Assembly: GCF_027579695.1 (NCBI RefSeq)
Contig: NC_083577.1
Span: 61,282,741 to 61,346,740 of the forward strand
Length of the DNA stretch: 64,000 nucleotides
DNA from: Neoarius graeffei
Taxonomy: Eukaryota > Chordata > Actinopteri > Siluriformes > Ariidae
Direction: 5' to 3'
Of this stretch, positions 44,536-58,409 are shown in pieces; the first letter of the stretch is position 1, and every line of letters begins with the position of its first letter. Both the position numbers and the translations under genes were made by a program. The notes below the pieces were generated by a model, which did no database searches, had not been told where the DNA came from, and saw only the letters and a program-made list of their open reading frames with translations.

Positions 44536-44904
44536 GCGGCACGGTGGTGTAGTGGTTAGCGCTGTCGCCTCACAGCAAGAAGGTCCGGGTTCGAGCCCCG
44601 TGGCCGGCGAGGGCCTTTCTGTGTGGAGTTTGCATGTTCTCCCCGTGTCCGCGTGGGTTTCCTCCGGGTGCTCCGGTTTCCCCCACAGTCCAAAGACATG
44701 CAGGTTAGGTTAACTGGCGACTCTAAATTGACCGTAGGTGTGAATGTGAGTGTGAATGGTTGTCTGTGTCTATGTGTCAGCCCTGTGATGACCTGGCGAC
44801 TTGTCCAGGGTGTACCCCGCCTTTCGCCCGTAGTCAGCTGGGATAGGCTCCAGCTTGCTTGCGACCCTGTAGAAGGATAAAGCGGCTAGAGATAATGAGA
44901 TGAG
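44536..44904 (+). mobile_element. tRNA-derived SINE inside the Tc1-like element
   Basis: A full-length copy with A and B boxes and ATGAG tail, flanked by the 14-bp duplication ACTCTAAAACTGGG (44522-44535 and 44905-44918). It landed between the left inverted repeat and the transposase gene. Confidence 0.93.
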
Positions 44905-45110
44905 ACTCTAAAACTGGGCTGGACAAAATTATTGGCACCTTTTCAAAATTGTGGGTAAATTTATTTAGTTTCAAGCCTGTGATGCTCGTTTAAACTCACC
45001 TGTGGCAAGTAACAGGTGTGGGCAATATAAGAATCACACCTGAAACCAGATAAAAAGGAGAGAAGTTGACTCAATCTTTGCATTGTGTGTCTGTGTGTGC
45101 CACACTAAAC

Positions 45111-46151
<1,041 letters not shown>

Positions 46152-47597
46152 GGGTGCCAACAATTTTGTCCGACCCATTTTTTGAGTTTTTCATGAAATT
46201 ATATCAATTTTGCTTTTTTTTTCTTTTTGTTTTAATCCAATGCACACAAAGGAAATAAACATGTATATAACAATGTGTAAATGCAATAATTTTCTGGGAG
46301 ATATGCTTCATTTTCTGGAAAAAAAAAAGTGGGGTGCCAACACTTTCGGCCATGACTGTATTTAGTTGGTCATGTCCATAAGTGCCACAATTGATCCTAT
46401 TTTGCCTTTGTACATCTCCATAATGGATTTGAAATGACGTGATCAAAATGTAATTGAAGTGTGATCTTTCAGCTTTACTTCAATGGGTTTCACAAATGTA
46501 TTGTTTTAACTGTTTAGGAATTACAGCCATTTTGTACATGGCCCCTTCATTGTCTCAGCCTCAAAAGTAACTGGATCTTTCTTCCTTCAGTTTTGTCAGT
46601 AAGTGAAAAGTATACTTTTGCTATTTTAAGAACCTTCTACAAGTATTTCTTTGAATTAAGCAGCTCTTGGATTACTTTCATGGTATAATTTAGGTCTTTA
46701 TCCATCTGTACTGTGAAGTGTTCCTATCAGTACTTCTATCAGTTTTGCAATATTTGACTGAATCTGAGCAGAAAGTATAGTTCTATAGCGCTTAAGGATT
46801 CATCCTGTTACGTCTATCAGGAGTCACATAATCCATAATCACTAGTGGCTCTGTTACATTGGCAGCCATACATGCCCATGTCCACCATGCTTGACAGATG
46901 ATGGTATGCCTTGGATCATGAGTCCTTCCTTTCCTTCTCCATTCTCTGATCTTTGTCATCATCTATCCAAAAAGTCTTGTTCCACAACTGGGCAGGCTTT
47001 CTAGCAAAGTCTGATCTGCCTTTCTGGTCTTGTGTTACCAGTGATTTGTCTCTTGAGATAGCCCTGCTCTATTTACATGCATGAAGGTGTCTCTTGATTG
47101 TAGACTATTTGACAATGTTAGGCCTATTTCCTCCAGGGTGTACTGAACTTGACTAGATGTTGTGAATAGATTTTTCTTCACTAAGGAAAAAATTTTATCA
47201 TCCAGTTTAGTTGTCTTCCAGGCCTTTTGGCGTTGTAGAGCCCGCCAGTGCATTCCTTCTTTTTAAGAACGCACTAAACTGTTGATTTGGCCACTCCTAC
47301 AGTTTCTGCTATCTCTCTGATAGGTCTGTTTTGTTTTTTCAGCCGAACGATCCTTCATCTGCATTGTCACTTCTTGGACCACATGTTGAGAGTTCCCCTG
47401 AACAGCTGCCAAATACAAATGCAACACTTGGAAACAATTCCAGACCTTTTATCTCCTAAATTTGTCATGAAATAATGAGGAAACAGGTCACATGTGGCCA
47501 TGAAACTGCTTATCTAAAAAGTAATTGTCTAATTACTTTTGAGCCTGTGAAAATGGAGGAACTATGTAAAAAAATGGCTGTAATTCCTAAATGTCAT

Positions 47598-48792
47598 CAA
47601 GGGCAAATACAGCCCCAATTACATACCGTATAACAGTGCCCAAATTATGGGCTTGTCAAAAGGCCCAAAATAGAACATATGAAAATCGCCCAAATTAGAA
47701 GAAAAAATCCTGTTTCATAAGGGTGGAGAACCCAAAATATTTTTAAATTCTTGTTAAATGTCATTTTTTGGCATATATATATTTCAATTTGTTGTTCAGT
47801 CGCTTCATAATATGAAATGCATCTAGCGATTACCGTAAACCGTGTCTGAGTCTCTGACGTCTGAATGTCGTAAAATATACTTCCTTTGTTTGTTGTGAAA
47901 TTCTCAACAATTCATGATAACACGTGGCTGTCGGTTTGTGATACTGTTGATGGTATAGATTGACAAGTGGTCGCCATGCCGGGTCGTGGTAGACCTAAGA
48001 CAACTGGTAAATCACATAATAAGAACAGCAGTTCATATATTCATGGAAAACGCACAATCAATGGCATTATTAAGTCTACAGGCAGGGGAATGGGGAGGTT
48101 TATAAATAAGTTTTACGATATGTATTTGTTGCTAGAAAATATCTTGCACACAAATTTCTCTGTAGAAAATTATTTAATTCTAAGAGTAATAACTTTGTGT
48201 TGTTGAATGACTGTTATACTAATTATACTACTGGACCTATTATTAATATATGTAAAGACATACTACAAACTATTTTATGTGGTTATATTATATATTGATA
48301 TCTTGTTTTATTTTAATTGATATATTGTTGAATTGACATTCTAGCTTTTTCAATATGTATCAATAGCTTAATTTAGACAGATACATGTCATATTTTTGAT
48401 ATTTTGATTGTTCTAGATCATTATTGTTTCACTGTTTGAGATTTTAAAGTTCTCTGCTGCCCATACTCTTGTGCAAATAGATTGATATTACATATTGTTT
48501 CCCATTTTTCATGCATATAAAAAATTCATGAACTATTTCTTTTTTATTTATTCAGAATGTTGAAGAAAACTTTTGACTTTTTAGATACAGCACTACTTTA
48601 TACTTGCACATGATTATGTAATTTCTATTATTTTTATTGCTAGATATATTTATAATTGGTTAAAAAAATTACTAAAAATGATACGTCAAAAATTTTCAGC
48701 ACGCTATGTGCGAAAATAGTAAAAAAAAAAATTTTTTTTTGGCTTGCTATGCTCGCCATGGTGCCCAAATTAAAAACTTGTCTTTGCCCCTG
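47598..48792 (+). mobile_element. 1.2-kb element with 5-bp duplication and AT-hook frame
   Basis: The element interrupts the Tc1-like remnant and is flanked by GTCAT on both sides (47593-47597, 48793-48797). The ends CAAGGGCAAATAC and inverted CAGGGGCAAAGAC match at 11 of 13. It is very AT-rich and holds one short gene start with an AT-hook. Five-bp duplications are unusual, and I do not recognise the superfamily. Confidence 0.65.
47976..48206 (+). CDS. Small AT-hook-like protein or first exon, unknown
   Basis: ATG 47976 opens a 76-codon frame. It begins MPGRGRPKTTGKSHNKN, with a GRGRP AT-hook core that would bind the minor groove of AT-rich DNA. A Lys/Arg/Gly-rich middle follows, then a hydrophobic tail rich in Leu, Ile and Phe. 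The base composition changes from GC-rich at the start to AT-rich at the end. That may mean only the first 35 or so residues are coding, with a splice after. I do not recognise the family. Confidence 0.35.
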   Translation: MPGRGRPKTTGKSHNKNSSSYIHGKRTINGIIKSTGRGMGRFINKFYDMYLLLENILHTNFSVENYLILRVITLCC

Positions 48793-48939
48793 GTCATATT
48801 TTTGTTAAATTACTTGAATTAAAGCTGAAATTATAAACTTCAATCACACCTTGATTGCTTCATTTCAAATCCACTGTGGTGGTGTACAGAGCCAAGATTA
48901 TGAAATAGTGTCACAGCCAAATACTTATGGACCTGACTA

Positions 48940-51457
48940 TTTTTTTTAATATGGTGAAATGTCCAGGAAGCAAGTTACAGTTGTCACCTTTTGCTATCGT
49001 AGCTAGAACCTGTCATTCCCTCAACAATCTCTCTCTCTCGAAGTTAATAAAACAAAAATGCTACTTGTCATGTTCCTGAGAGACTACAAAACCCTGCGTA
49101 CTGAAGACTTTCAAGGGAAAAAATTGTTTGTTTTCCAACAGTCAGAGGTAAAACTCTAAAACTGGATACTCCTTCCTAAAATGCTAAATAGACACCTTAT
49201 ATAAAAAAAAAAAACTTAATATCAAGTGACTTTTTCTAATTTGTTTATGTGGAGAGTTCCCCATGCAAGTCCCTGTGTAAGTTTTTACTATGGAAGCCAT
49301 AATTATTAAACCAAGCATATTAATATAAACCTTGCAACTGAAACTACTGTCAGAGCTGTGCTGTTATAAAAATATTATATGAAGTACTCGGAAATGTTTA
49401 CATGCACGATCTTGTCTGTAACTGAGTGATGTCAGCATGGATTGTTTTCTGTGTAGTTACTTGATATCATATAGGAAGAGGACAACATTTCCTTATACTC
49501 ATGAGCAGAAACAAGGTGTTAAATGGCCAGTCTGGGTCGATTATGTATTAAAAATGTTTTTCTCTCAATCATTTTAAGTAAGAAAGTGTTATGTGCATTA
49601 TAAACAATCATGTTCTGTTGTGCTCTATAATAGTGTTGCTGATGTAATTAGTTTAGAATTGTCAGTTGAATGCAAAAGTTTGCGCATGTGCACGCGCGCA
49701 CACAATAAGTCTACTCCAATAATGTGTATGTGCCATCCAAAATAGCAGTTTCCAAAGCTTGCGTTTACATTTCTGGAAGAAATCTGAAAATAGCTCATGT
49801 CCACAATTTATTTTTATGACTACCTTCAACCTCTTTTATAGTCTCTGAGCTATGTCACACACTGCCTTCTTAAAATAGGGTCTACAAACTGAGGTATTCG
49901 TATCAAAACATTTTGGCTTCTGTTATTTTTCCTTGTGTTATTAGAACAATTTCCTAGTGTTGTAAACCAGTTACAGGATGCATTCAATTTCCTTTTTTAA
50001 TTTTATGGATTTTTTTCAAATTGTAAAATAGAGGTACTTTTTTGTTGTACCAGCTCCTCCTAACAGTTTTTTAATCTTGATGTATTATTTATCAATGTTT
50101 TTGATGGAGACACAAGGCACTTCTGTTTGCTGTTCTAGATAACAATGTCTACTGAATGTTGTAAATGTAAGATGTGTTTTAATTTTCCCCCTACCCAGAA
50201 TCCAGTACAAACAATTGCACTCAAATGCATAATACAAACACTTTCAGATTTATGCAGTTATTCTTATGCAGAAAGACCATGTGGAGCATAGGTATGCCAA
50301 ATCATGTATCAGAGGAAAAGGAGAAAGGTTTTTTTTATATTTAACAAAACATGCATTTTACCTGATGGCAAATAATCATAAGCTCTTGAGCACATGAGGT
50401 AAACTAGAGTATATAACATTATGGAGAACTGAGTAGGATGTAAGGCCAACGCATTTGGAAATAAATAGAAAAGCCAACAAATAGACATTCTTAGCATAAA
50501 GGGTCATTTGTCCTATAGGACAATGTTTATGGTGAGCTTAGTTGTTTTCCCACATTATTCCACAAACAAACATATAATCTAGCTTCTATACGTTCTTTTT
50601 TAATGTGCATGTGTGGGATGTGAAAGAAAGAAAATGGGGAAATGTGAGGACGTTGTCTCCAGAGGTGCTATCGCTCCTATAAATGCTAAAACATTAGTAA
50701 GAGTGCATTGAGATAACAGCTCAGAAAGGTTCAGTGCACTCCTGCTCTGAGACTGTTCCTGCATCATTTCCACTGTGTCAGCTCCTCCCTGAGAGTGGCC
50801 AGAGTGCAGCATTTCCCCCCAACCTTCAATTCAAACTTGAACCATTACAGCAAGACTACAAAGGCACTTTTGCTGCACTCAGGGTCTCGCACCAGTGAAT
50901 GGTGGATATTTCCAATCACTCTGCTGTCAGTCCAAGTGTCAGGTAAACACAGGCTGGAAGATGGAGCCTTTAGAGTGCTTCACAGCTGTGTCTCGCTCAC
51001 CTTAGGTTTGCTCAGCAATCTTCCACACAAAGATCCAATGCTCAAATGGAAAGGCAAAATGTAGCTGTGCTCATCTTATATATTTAGGTAAATACAAAAA
51101 CTTAATTACCATGATCTTGCTTCTGTATGTGAGGGCATGTATTCTGAAGTCGATGAACTGATTTGATGACCAAACTCATATGCAATCATCAAACAATCAG
51201 AGCAGAAACGTGGAACATGGGATTGTATTGGTGTTATTGACTGATTCAGCTCCAGTAACTCCAGATGTGAATGACATGAGTCAACCTGCAGGCAGCGAAG
51301 GAAGGACAAGAGAGATGATTGCTTTATGTGGTGGGCTTATAAGATTGGTTCCTGTGATGAGTCAACATTGCACGCACACACACAAACTGATAAAGAAGAA
51401 CTGTTTCAAATCCACCAAATTTAAAGGATTTATATCAGTAATCTACAGCAGGAGGAT
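48940..51457. other. Intergenic DNA, no gene seen
   Basis: AT-rich unique-looking sequence. Small open frames near 50600-51064 and 51180-51420 have no motif or splice support. Confidence 0.5.
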
Positions 51458-51618
51458 CCAATCTTATCTGCAAAGGGCTGGTGTGGCTGCCAGTGTGATG
51501 GTTGTTCCAGCCAAACAGAATCCACAGCCAATTCTCCCAGTTGATCTTGGCCTTCATTCAATTGAAACAAATGAAAATCTGCAGCCAAACACACCAGCCC
51601 TTTGTGGAAAAGATTAGA
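51458..51618. mobile_element. Short inverted-repeat element (MITE)
   Basis: A 161-bp foldback. The left arm CCAATCTTATCTGCAAAGGG pairs with the right arm, read inverted as CTAATCTTTTCCACAAAGGG, and pairing continues through GCTGGTGTG. It resembles a short repeat common in fishes and reptiles (from memory). Confidence 0.65.
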
Positions 51619-52006
51619 CACCCCTGATCTACATGTTTTGGCTTGGGTAGGAAAGAAAGTCTTTGTCAAGTGTTTTGTAAAGTGGACAGGTACTGCATGC
51701 TCAAACCATGGTGAAAATAGCATGGTCTGCTGAAAGAAGTAACCATGAGTGGTCTGTGAAAGTGTTGTATTAACATATTGACAGAGGCACTAGCTGGGCC
51801 TGGTGTGTGATGGTGTGGACCACATGGAGATAGCTGCTCTGGCTGGAGATTTCTGTAGATCTGGGGAAATGGAGCCTCACTGGGTGGTTTCCAAACAGAA
51901 GGCTACTGCACAGAAGGAAGTGGTCAGAATATAAATGTCTCAGTGTTAAACCAGTGGAGAGACCATAGTGAGGATGCTATTGAAGTGCAGAGACCACCAA
52001 AGGTGA

Positions 52007-52008
<2 letters not shown>

Positions 52009-52065
<57 letters not shown>
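52009..52065. repeat. (TA)n microsatellite
   Basis: About 28 TA units. Confidence 0.93.
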
Positions 52066-52070
<5 letters not shown>

Positions 52071-52790
52071 TGGTTGGATCACCTTTAGCTTTGTTTATAG
52101 CATGCATTCACCATGGCATTGTTTCGATAAACTTATGTAATGTCACAACATTTCTTTCAGTCTAGAGTTGTATTAATTTTTCCCTGAGATCTTGCATTGA
52201 TGATGAGAGAGTCAAACCACTGTGTAAAGTCTTCTCCAACACATCCCATAGATTCTCAATGGGGTTAAGGTCAGGACTCTGTGGTGGCCAAATCATGTGT
52301 GAAAATGATCCCTCATATGTTTCCTGAACCACTCTTTCACAATCTGAGCCCTAATTTTTCCATCAGGGAAAAAATCCATTGATGGGATAACCTGGTTTCA
52401 GGTCATCAGTTGACTTCATTTTATTGCCCCATAACATTGTTGAGCCTCAACTTGACCAACTGAAGCAACCCCAGACCATAACACTGCCTCCAGAGGCTTG
52501 TACAGTGGTCACTATGCATGATGGGTGCATCACCTTCCATGTTTCCCTTCTTACCCTGACACACCCATCACTCAGGAATAGGGTATAAATGGACTCATCA
52601 GGCCATATGACCTTTTTTTCCATTGCTCCAGAGTCCAATCTTTATGCTGTCTAGCACATTGAAGTCTTTTATCCTGATTAGTCTCACTAACAAGTGGTTT
52701 TCTTATGACCACATAACTGTTTAGTACCAAGCCTGTAAGTTCTCATCATGTTGTGAGTGTGGAAATGCTCTTCATTTCACTATTAAACAT
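52066..52790 (-). mobile_element. Tc1-like transposon remnant
   Basis: The minus strand encodes decayed Tc1 transposase pieces: VIWPDESIYTLF (first catalytic Asp), [20 protein letters not shown] and ETMPWRMH near the C-terminal end. The left end meets a (TA)n run, a natural Tc1 target. The right end and N-terminal part are not recognisable. Confidence 0.72.
52447..52638 (-). pseudogene. Tc1-like transposase core scrap
   Basis: A 63-codon frame with WPDES and [14 protein letters not shown], the stretch between the first and second catalytic Asp. It is bounded by stops and is not functional. Confidence 0.7.
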
Positions 52791-52842
52791 AGCTGTGAGT
52801 TCTACTGTCAAAATTTTATTTTTTTACTATTTGATTTCACCA

Positions 52843-53122
52843 AGGGGAGTTTCCATGTTCTCCCTGTGTCCACGTGGGTTTCCTCCGGGTGCTCTGGTTT
52901 CCCCCACAGTCCAAAGACATGCAGGTTAGGTTAACTGGTGACTCTAAATTGACCGTAGGTGTGAATGTGAGTGTGAATGGTTGTCTGTGTCTATGTGTCA
53001 GCCCTGTGATGACCTGGTGACTTGTCCAGGGTGTACCCCGCCTTTCGCCCGTAGTCAGCTGGGATAGGCTCCAGCTTGCCTGCGACCCTGTAGAACAGGA
53101 TAAAGTGACTAGAGATAATGAG

Positions 53123-53126
<4 letters not shown>
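52843..53126 (+). mobile_element. 5'-truncated tRNA-derived SINE
   Basis: The copy begins within the body at GGGAGTTTCCATGTTCTCCC and runs to the GATAATGAGA tail. It lacks the tRNA head with its promoter boxes. It leads straight into a (TA)n run. Confidence 0.85.

Positions 53127-53194
<68 letters not shown>
53127..53194. repeat. (TA)n microsatellite between two SINEs
   Basis: About 34 TA units lying exactly between the tail of one SINE and the head of the next. Confidence 0.93.
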
Positions 53195-53197
<3 letters not shown>

Positions 53198-53550
53198 CGG
53201 CACGGTTGTGTAATGATTAGCACTGTCGTCTCACAGCAAGAAGGTCCTGGGTTCGAGCCCAGCGGCCGGCGAGGACCTTTCTGTGTGGAGTTTGCATGCT
53301 CTCCCCATGTCTGCTCCGGTTTCCCCCACAGTCCAAAGACATGCAGGTTAGACTAATTGGTGGCTCTAAATTGACCGTAGGTGTGAATGTGAGTATGAAT
53401 GGTTGTCTGTGTCTATGTGTCAGCCCTGTGATGACCTGGCGACTTGTCCAGGGTGTACCCCGCCTTTCGCCCGTAGTCAGCTGGGATAGGCTCCAGCTTG
53501 CCTGCAACCCTGTAGAACAGGATAAAGCGGCTAGAGATAATGAGATGAAT
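53195..53550 (+). mobile_element. tRNA-derived SINE copy
   Basis: A full copy from GGGCGGCACGG to the GAGATGAATG tail, with a small deletion at the CTCCGGTTTCC region. The A box has changes (TTGTGTAATGATTAG). The right flank ATATATA suggests insertion into the TA repeat. Confidence 0.87.
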
Positions 53551-55459
53551 GATATATATAATATGTGTGTGTGTGTGAATGTATTATGTGTATGTTATCC
53601 ATGTGTACTCTATTATAGCATCAAACAATTTTAATACTTTATTTCTAATTATCCATACAGGTATAAACATCTGAATTATTATCTGAGAATTATATAGTCA
53701 AGGGGAAAATGGTCCAATGTTACCATTACTGATTTTTATTTTATTTATCACGAAAATAGAATTTAGAAGATTAATCAGCTATATGTTATATGCCCACATA
53801 GAATCTTGGTAAATGAATGTTTATCATGCAAAAATACTAGGTTGACCAAAAACAAGGGGAAAAAAAAATATTGTTTTCTCTTGCATCCAGCTATATATTA
53901 TACAATTTCTTTCTTTCTCTTTATATACATCACATTTTTCTTAACTTGTTTATTTCTTCTCCTAAAAAATGATACAATAATGTCACTGTTTATTTCCATC
54001 CACCACAACTTTCAATAAAAAAGTTTACATATTCTTCCAAGCATGTCATGGGTATGCAAGTATGTCAAAATTTGGACTTTCATGACTTTAGCACTTTAGT
54101 TCTTCTGTGTCTTGATGTTGTGCCATTGTGGTTTGTCTCTGGGACAAGTGGCACCATTTGATTGATGATTCTTCCACTGCATTTGTAGTAGAGATGCAGA
54201 GTCCCTAAAACAAGCAACCAATCTGCCTTTAATATTCTCTGAGTTTTCATGTTAGAATTCTGGCTACAATAATAAAGAAAAAAATCTGACGAAAACAGTT
54301 CAGAATGAGCTGGAGCTTGAGCTTCACTGATGTTAAAACAGAGTCAGACATATTCCTCTCCTGTGACATCCATGTGGGTATAGTTTAGTAAATGCCCATC
54401 TGTTTATGGCTCCCAGTCTAGATTTTGTGCATCATGCTGACCTCTGGACATTTTTGTGCTCTTAAGTTTGACAATGTTTTGACTCGTTAGGTAAATCCAC
54501 ATAGTTTTGAATAACTTCCAGAATGTCCGTGAAATATTCGTACAGCTCAAACAAGCCAAAGCACAGAAAACAACATCAGTCTCAGCCCATTAAAATCTCA
54601 CGCACAGCCGTCATTAATGGCTTTAAGGATTAGCCTATACCTGAGAGAAAGAGAAGTTTAAAGCCCTATCTATTCTTCAAGGAACTTCCTGCAGAGAAGG
54701 AAGTCACCACAATGTTACTTTTAGCCAATAAACAATCAGCAATGTAGTTTAGTATGTAGATATAAGTGATGCCCCTCATTTTGATGTTTGTGCCTTTTCA
54801 CAATGTTTACTTGTTCTTTTCCCTTTCCATGTTTACATATGCTGAAACATTTTTAACATTTACAATAAAGTTAGTCTGACCACAGAATATTAAACTTGTA
54901 TCTCCACCCACTGTGAACACACTACTCATATTTAATTCCAAGATACACAACATTTGCTGGACTGTTGAAATCACTGGATGGTGTATGTGGTGCATATTTG
55001 GTAGGCATGAAAAGGACACATTCTCTATGCATGGACGTCTAGACTTCCTGGGGAGTAAATATAGATATCTCTCAAAATGACCCACAATCAAAACATGCAA
55101 ATTACTACAATTTCTAATATTCTATCAGCTCTCACATTTTTATCATTCATATTTTTCTGCCTATTGCATACTGAAGTACTGCAGCAGGACTGAAAAAGTC
55201 ATTTCGTTTTCAATACCTTAGAGTGCAATTTCAACAGTGAATACTACACTAGACAGGATCAACACAGACTTTTTTCCTCTTGTAAATACAAGTAAAGATG
55301 ACAATTTTTATTCAATTTCTATTCAGAGTGAGAGAAGTGATTTGTTGTGTCTTGGAGAGGAGTGTTATGAGAAGAGAAGTGATCGCCTCTCTATTCGAAC
55401 TCCTGCCGAGAACACAATCTCGTCTTACAGCCATTCCTATGCCTACACACACACACAAA
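53551..55459. other. Intergenic DNA, no gene seen
   Basis: AT-rich sequence with no recognisable exon. Confidence 0.5.

Positions 55460-55460
<1 letters not shown>

Positions 55461-55503
<43 letters not shown>
55461..55503. repeat. (CT)n microsatellite
   Basis: About 21 CT units preceded by an imperfect CA run. Confidence 0.92.
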
Positions 55504-55506
<3 letters not shown>

Positions 55507-55794
55507 CTTCATTTATCCTGTTATTAATGCACCTAATGGACACCATACTACACTTAAATCTAATCCTAAACTTAATCTCAGTAACCTCTGGCTTTTTTAG
55601 TTATTTTAAATAAACATTTTGTTTAAAAAAGACATTTGACAGAAACTGTCATATATTCCTATCCTTCTAGGGACATCAGGTCTCCACATATACAGTCTAT
55701 ATACAACCTGTAAGAGGGATGTGTGGAGACGTATATTGGGAATTTTAAGCAGCATAGATTTGGTGTGTGCGATCTACATTTATTCATTTTATAT

Positions 55795-56121
55795 ACCTCT
55801 TATCGATTACAGGTGACCTGGAGCCAATCCCAGTTGACTTTGGACAAGAGGCGGGGTACACCCTGGACAGGTTGCCAGTCTATGGCAGGCCAAAGACAGA
55901 GAGACAGACAACCATTCACACCTATGGGCAATGTAGAGCCAGCTGACCTAATCTGCATGTCTTTCGACTGTGGGAGGAAACTGGAGCACCTGGAGGAAAC
56001 CCACACAGGTATGAGGAGAACATGCAAACTCCATGCATGAAGGCTCTAGCTGACCATGAGGCTCAAACCCAGAACCTTCTTGCTGTAAGGCAACAGTATT
56101 AACCACTGCACCACCATGCTA
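55795..56121 (-). mobile_element. Old, divergent tRNA-derived SINE copy
   Basis: A minus-strand copy recognisable by GGATAGG-like, GGCGGGGTACACCCTGGACA and GCATGTCTTTCGACTGTGG words and by a decayed tRNA head (CAGTATTAACCACTGCACC). It differs from the others at many sites. The head abuts a TCTA microsatellite. Confidence 0.75.

Positions 56122-56210
<89 letters not shown>
56122..56210. repeat. (TCTA)n microsatellite
   Basis: About 22 uninterrupted tetranucleotide units. Confidence 0.95.
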
Positions 56211-57302
56211 ATTATTATTACAGCTGCAGCTAAAGAAGTTAAAGAAGTTCTGGATGTGGAGGTACCGCAGCATCCTCAGCACCCCTCTTTCCCATAATTT
56301 TTACCTGTACTGCAAAGAATCACAGAATCACATGACTATCACATAAGATGAACAGAGAAAGACTACCGCTGGAATTTTAGAAACACTTTAAATCATTTTA
56401 GTATTCTAAAAAGATGGGGATGTGTCTGTGTCGAACCTGTATTGTTCTATGAAAATAGCAATGCGCAAATGCCATAAAAATAAATAAATTTATGGTCAAA
56501 TAAACATAAAAAGGTTAATCCCAGTCTGATTTCCCAAAACATGCTTCTCGCACAGCAGATAATCAGAACAGCATGCACTGGTGAAACTAGAGTCCCTCCA
56601 CAGTTCCTATTCTCCCTGTCCCTCTGTCAGCCTGGTCTTTTAATTCTGTAATCAGAGAACAACAGGTCCCCATATCACCGTCCCCACACAGCAGCCAGTC
56701 AATACAGACATCCCCAAATACACTGTGCCTGCTTCTATCCAATGTTTTATTGAGTGTGGACATCTGGGCTACTGTAAAACATGCATTATCTAAGCGGGGA
56801 GGAGAGCAGCAAGCCGCTTTGTCCCCGCTGTCAGCTGTGGCAGAGTCTCAACGTTTGATGGAGATTAATGAAGTATCAGGAGAGTAATGCGCTTCTTCAA
56901 GCGCTCTTACAATCTGGAGTAGAGGGCCATCCCAGTCTTAAATAGCAAAGCTGTCAGTAGTGAGAGGACCTTTTGCTTTTGGCAAGGAGGAGTACAGTGC
57001 TCTCAGAGAAAACCAGACACAGATAATGCAGTAGCAGGCTGCATGTAGAGAGGGGATGGACACCTCCTGGCAGGTAGTTATCAAAATCTCCTGACTCATT
57101 TGCGCTAAACTAATTCCCTTGGTGCACAGTTTGGGAAGGAGGAATTCATCTCTTCGCAGTTTTTGGCTTTTTTTTATGTTTGTCCACTGAAGAGCAGCAT
57201 TGAAGATCTTAATGAAGAAAAGAAAGAAAGAATTGGCTAACACATTAAATCAAGCCAGACACTATTTTCTTTATAATTAGTAAAATAAATCTACTAGAGG
57301 CT

Positions 57303-57304
<2 letters not shown>
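56211..57304. other. Noncoding DNA, possible conserved element
   Basis: No gene was found. The stretch 56600-56930 has balanced composition and motif-like words (GCTGTCAGCTGTGGC, GGAGATTAATGAAG) and may be constrained. This is an impression only. Confidence 0.35.
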
Positions 57305-57366
<62 letters not shown>

Positions 57367-57380
57367 ACCCACACCCACAC
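57305..57380. repeat. (CA)n microsatellite
   Basis: About 30 CA units with a CACCC-interrupted end. Confidence 0.94.
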
Positions 57381-57978
57381 ATGAAGGAAAGGGGGAAAAT
57401 GACAATGTTTTATTCATAGACCATCCAGAATCCCACTGGGTGACTTTGCTTCTTCCTCTGTCAATTCCTATTCAAACCTACAACTAAAATGGAAACAACT
57501 CTCTTTCATTTGAGAGTATTCACACTTCCCAAAGAAGCAAAATAACTGCCTCTGTATACATTAGATCCGTTTGTTCCCCTTCCGGCCAAACTCAAAATAA
57601 TTGACTTGAAGTGCAAATATGGATGAGTTTATGCATTCTGGTTCTGAGCAGCGCACAATTAATTAGAAAAATCGATGTTCCTTTTAAAGACTCAGGAGAC
57701 CATTTAATCCAAGCTCAATACCCAGACTGGCTGGATGGAGAGGGAGACAGAAAAAAAATCAATGGCTATTTGTGAATCGTGAGTATGTATTAAAGACAGC
57801 CTCGTCTCGCTGCTTCATTTGCACTTGAAAGCAGCCATCTGGAGCAGCAAGCTTGGCTTAAGCAGATATGATTACTAATAATGTGATATACCCGTACACT
57901 AGCCTATTCAAACACCCAATTCCCACTGCTGAAATTAAAAAGCATTGGTTTCTGCCTTGGGAGAAGTCAGTCATCAAA

Positions 57979-57996
57979 ACACACACACACACACAC

Positions 57997-58025
<29 letters not shown>
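57979..58025. repeat. Compound (CA)n(GA)n microsatellite
   Basis: About nine CA units followed by about 14 GA units with one AA break. Confidence 0.9.
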
Positions 58026-58027
<2 letters not shown>

Positions 58028-58406
58028 CATCACTACATAAAACAGGAAACTAAACCAAACAGACTGTTACCCTGTTGATGCTGACAAAGATCTCTACATT
58101 CCTCTGTCAGGATTTTTTTTTTACTGCAATTAAAAAAAAAATATGATTAAAAAGTTTGTGCATCATTTCCATGAACAAATCTCTCAGTGGTATGCTACTA
58201 TATTGCACTATTACACTAAATTGACATCATTTCATATAAGGGTGTTATAGTGCATAGGTTAATATGCATATAAGGTAGAAAATTAAATTATGTCCATTGT
58301 TTGTTTCAGAAATAAAAGGAGGTTATTGGGTTATGTGGGTTGTTGTAGGGGACTAATGTGTCAGGTCCCCTGAGCTGCACCTAATCAGGGTTAAAGGGCT
58401 GTCTCA

Positions 58407-58409
<3 letters not shown>

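Larger units (their letters stand above)
46365..48937 (-). mobile_element. Tc1-like DNA transposon remnant with insertion
   Basis: Ends near CATGTCCATAAGT (left) and CAGGTCCATAAGT (right, inverted) are flanked by TA (46363-46364, 48938-48939). It begins four bases after the preceding Tc1-like element. A 1195-bp element is inserted near its right end. Minus-strand transposase traces remain (LDDKIFSLVKKN at about 47195), badly decayed. Confidence 0.75.

Noticed and set aside
44623..44880. Open frames with motifs such as [19 protein letters not shown] repeated across the window
   Set aside because: They recur in every SINE copy on either strand; they are chance open frames of a noncoding SINE, not a gene family.
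47035..47253. Small minus-strand frame as an independent gene
   Set aside because: Position and residual motifs fit a decayed Tc1-like transposase between two TA-flanked ends.
55312..55512. Open frames rich in Ser-Leu or Arg-Glu repeats, here and at 8248-8460, 16808-17063 and 52837-53223
   Set aside because: They are translations of CT/GA or TA microsatellites.
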